The notes under the pieces are model-generated. The model did not search any database. It had not been told where the DNA came from and was given only the letters and a program-made list of their open reading frames with translations. This document shows, one piece after another, positions 6,880 through 8,906 of a DNA stretch of 8,906 nucleotides (position 1 is its first letter; each line of letters starts with the position of its first letter). The DNA lies in the NCBI GenBank assembly GCA_017612755.1, contig JAGAFH010000013.1:1-8906 (forward strand), in the 5' to 3' direction. Source of the stretch: Clostridiales bacterium. Its GTDB lineage: Bacteria > Bacillota > Clostridia > Saccharofermentanales > Saccharofermentanaceae. The position numbers and the translations under genes were made by a program.

Positions 6880-8906
6880 TGATATTCCCAGGAATCAATA
6901 TCTAAGATATCGTCTCCTGTGAGACGGTACCAGTCACCTGCCATAAAGGTGTTCCCGTTATTGATCTCAACGTCATATTCGCTGGAGTTAAAGAAGATCA
7001 TGTCTTCCTGCATATTTCTCATAGAGATGAACTGATTGCCGGTAAAAGGATTAGAAGCATCTTCGAAAAGACCTTCCGTTGCCAGATAAGGCACTTCAGC
7101 ATTTGTCATAAGGTCATCACATATGGTAAATCCCGTAGCATCAAAATCCTTGTAAAGTAGAAGGGGATTCATCTTGATGGCATTAAAGCTGTCCCCTGTT
7201 CCGTTTTCGAGGCAGTGAAGCTCCGCGCCGTGATCTGCTACGATGATGATCCTGGTGTTGTCATATACTCCCTGCTCCCTCATGTAGTCAAACCATTCAC
7301 CAAGAGCCATGATGGCAGCCACATTTGCATGGTAGTGGGCCATGGTATCCGGGTTTGAAACCTCGCAGGAAACTCCATAAGTAAACCTGTCCCAATTCTG
7401 CGAGTCGTAGTATGTGTTATCCACATCAGGAAGGGGAATATAATCCGGCTCAGAAAGGATCATGGGAGAATGGGCTGTATTGTTATCGATCATAAAGAAA
7501 GATCCTGTCTCATCATCTGTAACTGAAGTAAGACCCGGAAGGGCTTCAAGAACAGAATAGGAATCCAAGAAATCGGCACTTATACCTCTGGCCACCGATA
7601 TGGAATCCGGGATCTGGAAGAAATTCTCCGAAGTGTATTCCGCGTTGATATCGTTATAGTATCCCCTGTCATATACAGATGACCTCATAAATACCGGAGA
7701 TACAAGATACATACTGTAGCAGAAAAGATCTCTCTCAAGAGTATCATCTAAAGAAGCATCAATATCAGCCTCCCGGTCATTATAAAAACCTTCCGTCCTG
7801 TAGGCGGAGATACCCTCATACTCATCATAGATGGACATATCGGGGATCATCTTATAGTTGGCATAGGGGGCATCGCAGACCACTACGTCGTAATCATGTT
7901 CCGAGAAGAGTACGGGCATAACAAGAAGTGATTCGTTATGCTTATCCATAAGGCTCTCTTCCGATCTTTCGTTCAACTTGTCGGGAGTGTAGTCATATCC
8001 TCCGAAAAGAGCCGGGGCTCCGATATTTGTGACTCTTCCGAAAGAAACAGTATTTGGGTAGTATGTAAATCCGTCGTAGGCAGAAATAAGTTCCGGGTTC
8101 TCTTCAACTATATACCTGAACATAAATCCCTGGGCCCGGTCCAGCATAATGACCAGTACATTTTTCCCTTCCCTGGAAAGGGCTATCTCAGGGGTACCGT
8201 TATCGTCATTAAGATAGTCATAAGTCCTGAAGGTGGAATTAATGCTCATAACTGCCGATACAGAAACGATGATCCCTGCCATAAGGAAAGGGATCACTGC
8301 CACCCGGAAGATAACCGGCCTGTTCCTGTACAGGATAAAGACAAGGATGGCTGCCATGGCGATAACTGCCAGGTTCATCATTATGTCTTCTTTCAGGATA
8401 TAGAAATCACCAAAGGCGATAACCAGGAACTTATTGAGGTTTCCGTAATTTCTGTAGAACGCATAGTAGTCCAGGATAAAGATCAGGGACAGGGATATGA
8501 TCACTATATTGGCTATCTTCTTGGAGGAGGAAAGGAAGAATATGACTCCCATCCAGACCATAAATGTTCCCAGGGCAAGGGCGAAGGAATCAAGAAGGAA
8601 CCTGCCGGGGTTGGAAGGATCCGTGAAGCTGATAAAATCCCCTACGGATCTTCTCAGGAAATCAGCCGGGATCATAAGTCCCACAAATATACTGAGAGCC
8701 AGGGCATAAGTTATGAAAGTGACCGTCTCTCCCTTTTCTTCCTGAGAAGTCTTTTTCTTCCTCGCAGGAATCTTTATATTGACCATTATGATATTTTTCA
8801 CAAGGGAGAATATATTATTGCAGGTCCAGTAAAACACGAGTCCCGCAGGAGAGTTATAAAGGAGTACCAGGAAGATGGCGGCGATGCCGTAAAGCTGGAT
8901 CTTCCC
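6867..8906 (-). CDS. Paralog D: YidC-like/LtaS-like sulfatase-superfamily fusion, 5' end outside window
   Basis: Partial: the frame is open to the right edge and its first visible codons read GKIQLYG, equal to residue 183 onward of B and C, so about 182 N-terminal residues are missing. The internal GTG at 8835-8837 is only the Val of GLVFYW and not a start. The 679 visible residues contain the last YidC helices (SPAGLVFYWTCNN), a strongly basic cytoplasmic linker (PARKKKTSQEEK), five helices, and an extracytoplasmic sulfatase-superfamily domain. Putative active-site codons are Asp 8139-8141 (IMLDRAQG), Thr 8028-8030 (VTNIGAPALFGG), His 7470-7472 (NTAHSP) and Asp-His 7230-7235 (IIVADHG). The protein ends SWEYQGTW then TAA at 6867-6869. 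It is the most upstream gene seen, but the operon start lies outside. The TM4/TM5 stretch is nearly identical in DNA to that of C, while the linker after it is not. Probable surface phospho-group transferase. Confidence 0.92.
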   Translation of the reverse strand, partial: GKIQLYGIAAIFLVLLYNSPAGLVFYWTCNNIFSLVKNIIMVNIKIPARKKKTSQEEKGETVTFITYALALSIFVGLMIPADFLRRSVGDFISFTDPSNPGRFLLDSFALALGTFMVWMGVIFFLSSSKKIANIVIISLSLIFILDYYAFYRNYGNLNKFLVIAFGDFYILKEDIMMNLAVIAMAAILVFILYRNRPVIFRVAVIPFLMAGIIVSVSAVMSINSTFRTYDYLNDDNGTPEIALSREGKNVLVIMLDRAQGFMFRYIVEENPELISAYDGFTYYPNTVSFGRVTNIGAPALFGGYDYTPDKLNERSEESLMDKHNESLLVMPVLFSEHDYDVVVCDAPYANYKMIPDMSIYDEYEGISAYRTEGFYNDREADIDASLDDTLERDLFCYSMYLVSPVFMRSSVYDRGYYNDINAEYTSENFFQIPDSISVARGISADFLDSYSVLEALPGLTSVTDDETGSFFMIDNNTAHSPMILSEPDYIPLPDVDNTYYDSQNWDRFTYGVSCEVSNPDTMAHYHANVAAIMALGEWFDYMREQGVYDNTRIIIVADHGAELHCLENGTGDSFNAIKMNPLLLYKDFDATGFTICDDLMTNAEVPYLATEGLFEDASNPFTGNQFISMRNMQEDMIFFNSSEYDVEINNGNTFMAGDWYRLTGDDILDIDSWEYQGTW
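8799..8906 (-). repeat. Near-identical DNA block in D, shared with C (continues past window)
   Basis: Partner of 6220-6327, offset 2579 nt. The mismatches fall in the FYW/Val codons, one Ala codon and the first Gly codon. The block runs into the right edge of the window, so its full length in D is unknown. Confidence 0.85.

Larger units (their letters stand above)
1..8906 (-). repeat. Head-to-tail tandem gene array, period ~2.57 kb, at least four units
   Basis: Unit starts are at 1736, 4303 and 6867 (or 6873), with a fourth unit entering from the right edge. All units face the same way, have the same domain order and join with no spacer. Because both end units are cut by the window, the array may hold more than four copies. 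The diverged amino-acid sequences show this is an old duplication series and not an assembly artefact. Confidence 0.9.

Noticed and set aside
8835..8837. GTG as the start of paralog D
   Set aside because: It is the Val codon of GLVFYW in the YidC hairpin. The homologous frame runs on to the window edge, so the gene starts outside.
1..8906. CRISPR array or phase-variation repeats
   Set aside because: The repeated units are whole diverged genes. I saw no short regularly spaced repeats, homopolymer slippage tracts or inverted repeats suggestive of invertible segments.
1..8906. Internal promoters, terminators or riboswitches
   Set aside because: There is no intergenic space. AT-rich patches within the genes are membrane-helix codons, and none can be told from coding sequence by eye.
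6220..8906. Assembly duplication as the cause of the array
   Set aside because: The units differ widely in amino-acid sequence outside the short C/D block, and all frames are intact, so they are real separate genes.

Overview
The window is coding from end to end on the minus strand. It holds one head-to-tail array of four paralogous genes, read right to left in the order D (6867 to beyond 8906), C (4297-6867), B (1730-4303), A (1736 to beyond 1). B and C are complete at 857 and about 856 residues. D lacks its first ~182 residues and A lacks its last ~280, because both run off the window. The repeat period is about 2.57 kb. There are no intergenic gaps, RNA genes, insertion sequences, CRISPR repeats or terminators. 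The plus-strand reading frames are antisense shadows of the four genes.

Each protein combines two modules not normally fused. The first ~220 residues form a YidC/Oxa1/SpoIIIJ-type membrane insertase fold: an external amphipathic helix, TM1, a charged cytoplasmic hairpin, TM2-TM5 and a SPxGLVFYWTxNN-type final hairpin. After a short basic cytoplasmic linker come five more membrane helices, then a large extracytoplasmic domain of the sulfatase/alkaline-phosphatase superfamily. Its layout (five helices then the enzyme) and motifs resemble lipoteichoic acid synthase (LtaS) and phosphoglycerol transferases. The expected nucleophile Thr and metal-binding Asp, Asp-His and His are present wherever the window covers them. 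By contrast, the groove Arg that canonical YidC insertases need is Asn in all three copies where it can be read, so the YidC module is probably repurposed.

The genes overlap at their ends: ATGGTAA at two junctions, and TAATG or GTGGTAA at the third. The ribosome-binding purines lie inside the last codons of the preceding gene. This points to one polycistronic, translationally coupled operon, so all paralogs are probably made together.

The organism is most likely an anaerobic Firmicute of the Clostridia, perhaps Lachnospiraceae (Butyrivibrio-like). This is inferred from AGGAG/GAGGG-type ribosome-binding sites, moderate GC, the Gram-positive-type LtaS-like architecture and a general memory of such fusions there; no taxonomic marker is present. 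The working idea, which is inference, is a set of surface phosphoglycerol- or similar phospho-group transferases that decorate different cell-surface glycopolymers, each carrying its own YidC-like groove in the membrane.
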